6,298 nucleotides of DNA from Pedococcus sp. (GTDB lineage: Bacteria > Actinomycetota > Actinomycetes > Actinomycetales > Dermatophilaceae). The stretch lies in contig JAICSZ010000139.1 of assembly GCA_025936615.1 (NCBI GenBank), positions 1 through 6,298 on the forward strand. The letters are read 5' to 3'. Positions 5,514 to 6,298 of the stretch are shown in pieces (position 1 is the first letter of the stretch; each line of letters opens with the position of its first letter). Made by a program: the position numbers and the translations under genes. The notes beneath the pieces are model-generated. The model ran no database searches. It had not been told where the DNA came from and saw only the letters and a program-made list of their open reading frames with translations.

Positions 5514-5543
5514 ACGCTAGAGCCCTCGCGGAATCCTCGTCAT
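5514..5543 (-). promoter_or_regulatory. Candidate promoter of the cell-wall-binding gene
   Basis: On the minus strand, ATGACG (5543-5538; 4 of 6 bases match TTGACA) and TAGCGT (5519-5514; TANNNT type) are separated by 18 nt. Transcription would start near 5507, inside the upstream GTCTCGAGG copy, leaving a leader of about 40 nt with the GGAG ribosome site. The region between this promoter and the repeat at 5605-5664 shows nothing else. Confidence 0.45.
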
Positions 5544-5604
5544 GACCAGATCGGGTGGTTGGGACAGCCAAGTGGGCTAGTCCCCGCACCTCGACGTGTG
5601 ACCA

Positions 5605-5664
5605 ATGCTGTGCCCTTGCGTCCGCGCGTTTGACGACATAGCCGCCGAACTCGCGGACGCAAGC
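5605..5664. repeat. Palindromic repeat, copy B (perfect 12-bp arms)
   Basis: CTTGCGTCCGCG (5615-5626) and CGCGGACGCAAG (5652-5663) are a perfect inverted repeat. Further pairing inside (GTTTG 5628-5632 with CCGAAC, one wobble; then CG/CG) makes a long, nearly continuous hairpin closing on ATA. The left flank ATGCTGT-GCCCT (5605-5616) is shared with copy A. The element lies 26 nt beyond the kgd stop codon on the minus strand, where a terminator would sit, but no T-run follows. Open frames running through it are treated as accidental. Confidence 0.9.
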
Positions 5665-5689
5665 AGGAAAGGTGCGGACGGTCGGGGGG

Positions 5690-6298
5690 TCAGCGGGTGA
5701 AGGCGCGCTCCACGAGCTCGGCCTGCTGCTCCGCGTGGCGCTTGCTGGACCCGGTCGCCGGGGACGCGGACGACGGGCGGCTGACCACCCCGAGGGTGCG
5801 GGCGTCGCCGAGCTCGGCGAGGGCACCGGGCAGGTTGAGTGCCATGAACGGCCAGGCACCCTGGTTCTGCGGCTCGTCCTGCACCCACAGCACGTCGGCG
5901 CCGGGGTACTTGGCCAGCTCGGCTTGGATCTCCTTGGCGGGCAGGGGGGCGAGCTGCTCGACCCGCACGATCGCCGTGGCGGTGTCGCCGGCCTTGTCGC
6001 GGGCGGCCTCGAGGTCGTAGACGACCTTGCCGCTGGCGAGCAGGACCCGGTTGACCCCACTGGGGTCGAACGTCGCACGGTCGGGCAGCACCGGCCGGAA
6101 GGTGGCGTCGGTGAAGTCCGCGACCGCGCTCGCCGCGGCCTTGAGCCGCAGCATCGACTTCGGGGTGAAGACGATGAGCGGGCGCCGCGGCCGGGCGTAG
6201 GCCTGGCGACGCAGCAGGTGGAAGTAGCTCGCCGGGGTGGAGGGGTAGGCGATCGTCATGTTCTCCTCGGCGTAGAGCGTGAGGAACCGCTCGATGCG
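5690..6298 (-). CDS. kgd: 2-oxoglutarate dehydrogenase E1 / multifunctional Kgd, C-terminal part
   Basis: The last 202 residues are present; the gene continues beyond the right edge. The sequence RIERFLTLYAEENMTIAYPSTPASYFHLLRRQ, followed by RPLIVFTPKSMLR, VYDLEAAR, VEQLAPLP and VLWVQDEPQNQGAW, is typical of the C-terminal transketolase-like domain of E1 in the actinobacterial SucA/Kgd/OdhA family. These proteins decarboxylate 2-oxoglutarate with thiamine diphosphate in the TCA cycle, and many actinobacterial members also carry a fused E2-like acyltransferase domain at the N-terminus, outside this window. The product is cytoplasmic. The stop is TGA at 5692-5690, followed by the palindromic repeat copy B. 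Nothing suggests truncation other than the window edge. Confidence 0.93.
   Translation of the reverse strand, partial: RIERFLTLYAEENMTIAYPSTPASYFHLLRRQAYARPRRPLIVFTPKSMLRLKAAASAVADFTDATFRPVLPDRATFDPSGVNRVLLASGKVVYDLEAARDKAGDTATAIVRVEQLAPLPAKEIQAELAKYPGADVLWVQDEPQNQGAWPFMALNLPGALAELGDARTLGVVSRPSSASPATGSSKRHAEQQAELVERAFTR

Noticed and set aside
5468..5515. 16-residue longer start for the cell-wall-binding protein
   Set aside because: It would place extra residues before a clean signal peptide, overlaps the predicted transcription start, and lacks a ribosome site.
4070..5664. CRISPR array or transposon
   Set aside because: There are only two repeat copies about 1.5 kb apart with a gene between them, no spacers, no transposase and no obvious target-site duplication.
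5464..5690. Coding reading of palindromic repeat B (translation REFGGYVVKRADA) in a 204-residue minus-strand frame
   Set aside because: The frame is out of phase with Kgd and overlaps its stop, and the repeated segment is better explained as a palindromic DNA/RNA element.

Overview
The window is very GC-rich, uses GTG as well as ATG starts, has several -10 boxes of the TANNNT type, and carries an actinobacterial-type 2-oxoglutarate dehydrogenase E1 (Kgd) and a short protein that resembles DUF6104. This points to an actinobacterium. A member of the Micrococcales is my best guess, but nothing here fixes the family.

Layout: (1) Positions 1-611, plus strand: the 3' end of a dTDP-4-dehydrorhamnose reductase gene (rmlD/rfbD), followed 17 nt later by a TagD-like glycerol-3-phosphate cytidylyltransferase. 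Both supply activated precursors for cell-envelope glycopolymers. (2) 629-1552, minus strand: a nucleotidyltransferase-fold protein (PF14907-like), convergent with the tagD-like gene. (3) 1607-2578, plus strand: a zinc-free MDR/quinone-oxidoreductase-type dehydrogenase, divergent from (2). The 54-bp gap holds two -10-like boxes, each 6 nt from a start codon, so both mRNAs look leaderless. (4) 2579-2891: a terminator hairpin, then about 280 nt without a gene that is rich in hairpins and leads into an unrecognised 89-aa gene (2892-3161, plus). (5) 3181-4011, minus strand: a two-gene operon of a DUF6104-like 58-aa protein and an SGNH/GDSL hydrolase-like protein that has lost consensus catalytic residues. 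(6) 4070-5664: a secreted cell-wall-binding-repeat protein (signal peptide, Ig-like region, three exact 101-aa repeats, minus strand) bracketed by two near-identical palindromic repeats in direct orientation. (7) 5690-6298, minus strand: the C-terminal 202 residues of Kgd, running off the window.

The most interesting structure is region 6. An approximately 60-bp element, with a perfect 12-bp inverted repeat in one copy, sits just 3' of kgd and again just 3' of the cell-wall-binding gene. It may be a terminator or REP-like element, and it may record how the gene between the copies arrived. The structured leader before the 89-aa gene and the degenerate SGNH active site are the next best leads. 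I found no CRISPR array, tRNA, rRNA, transposase or defence system.
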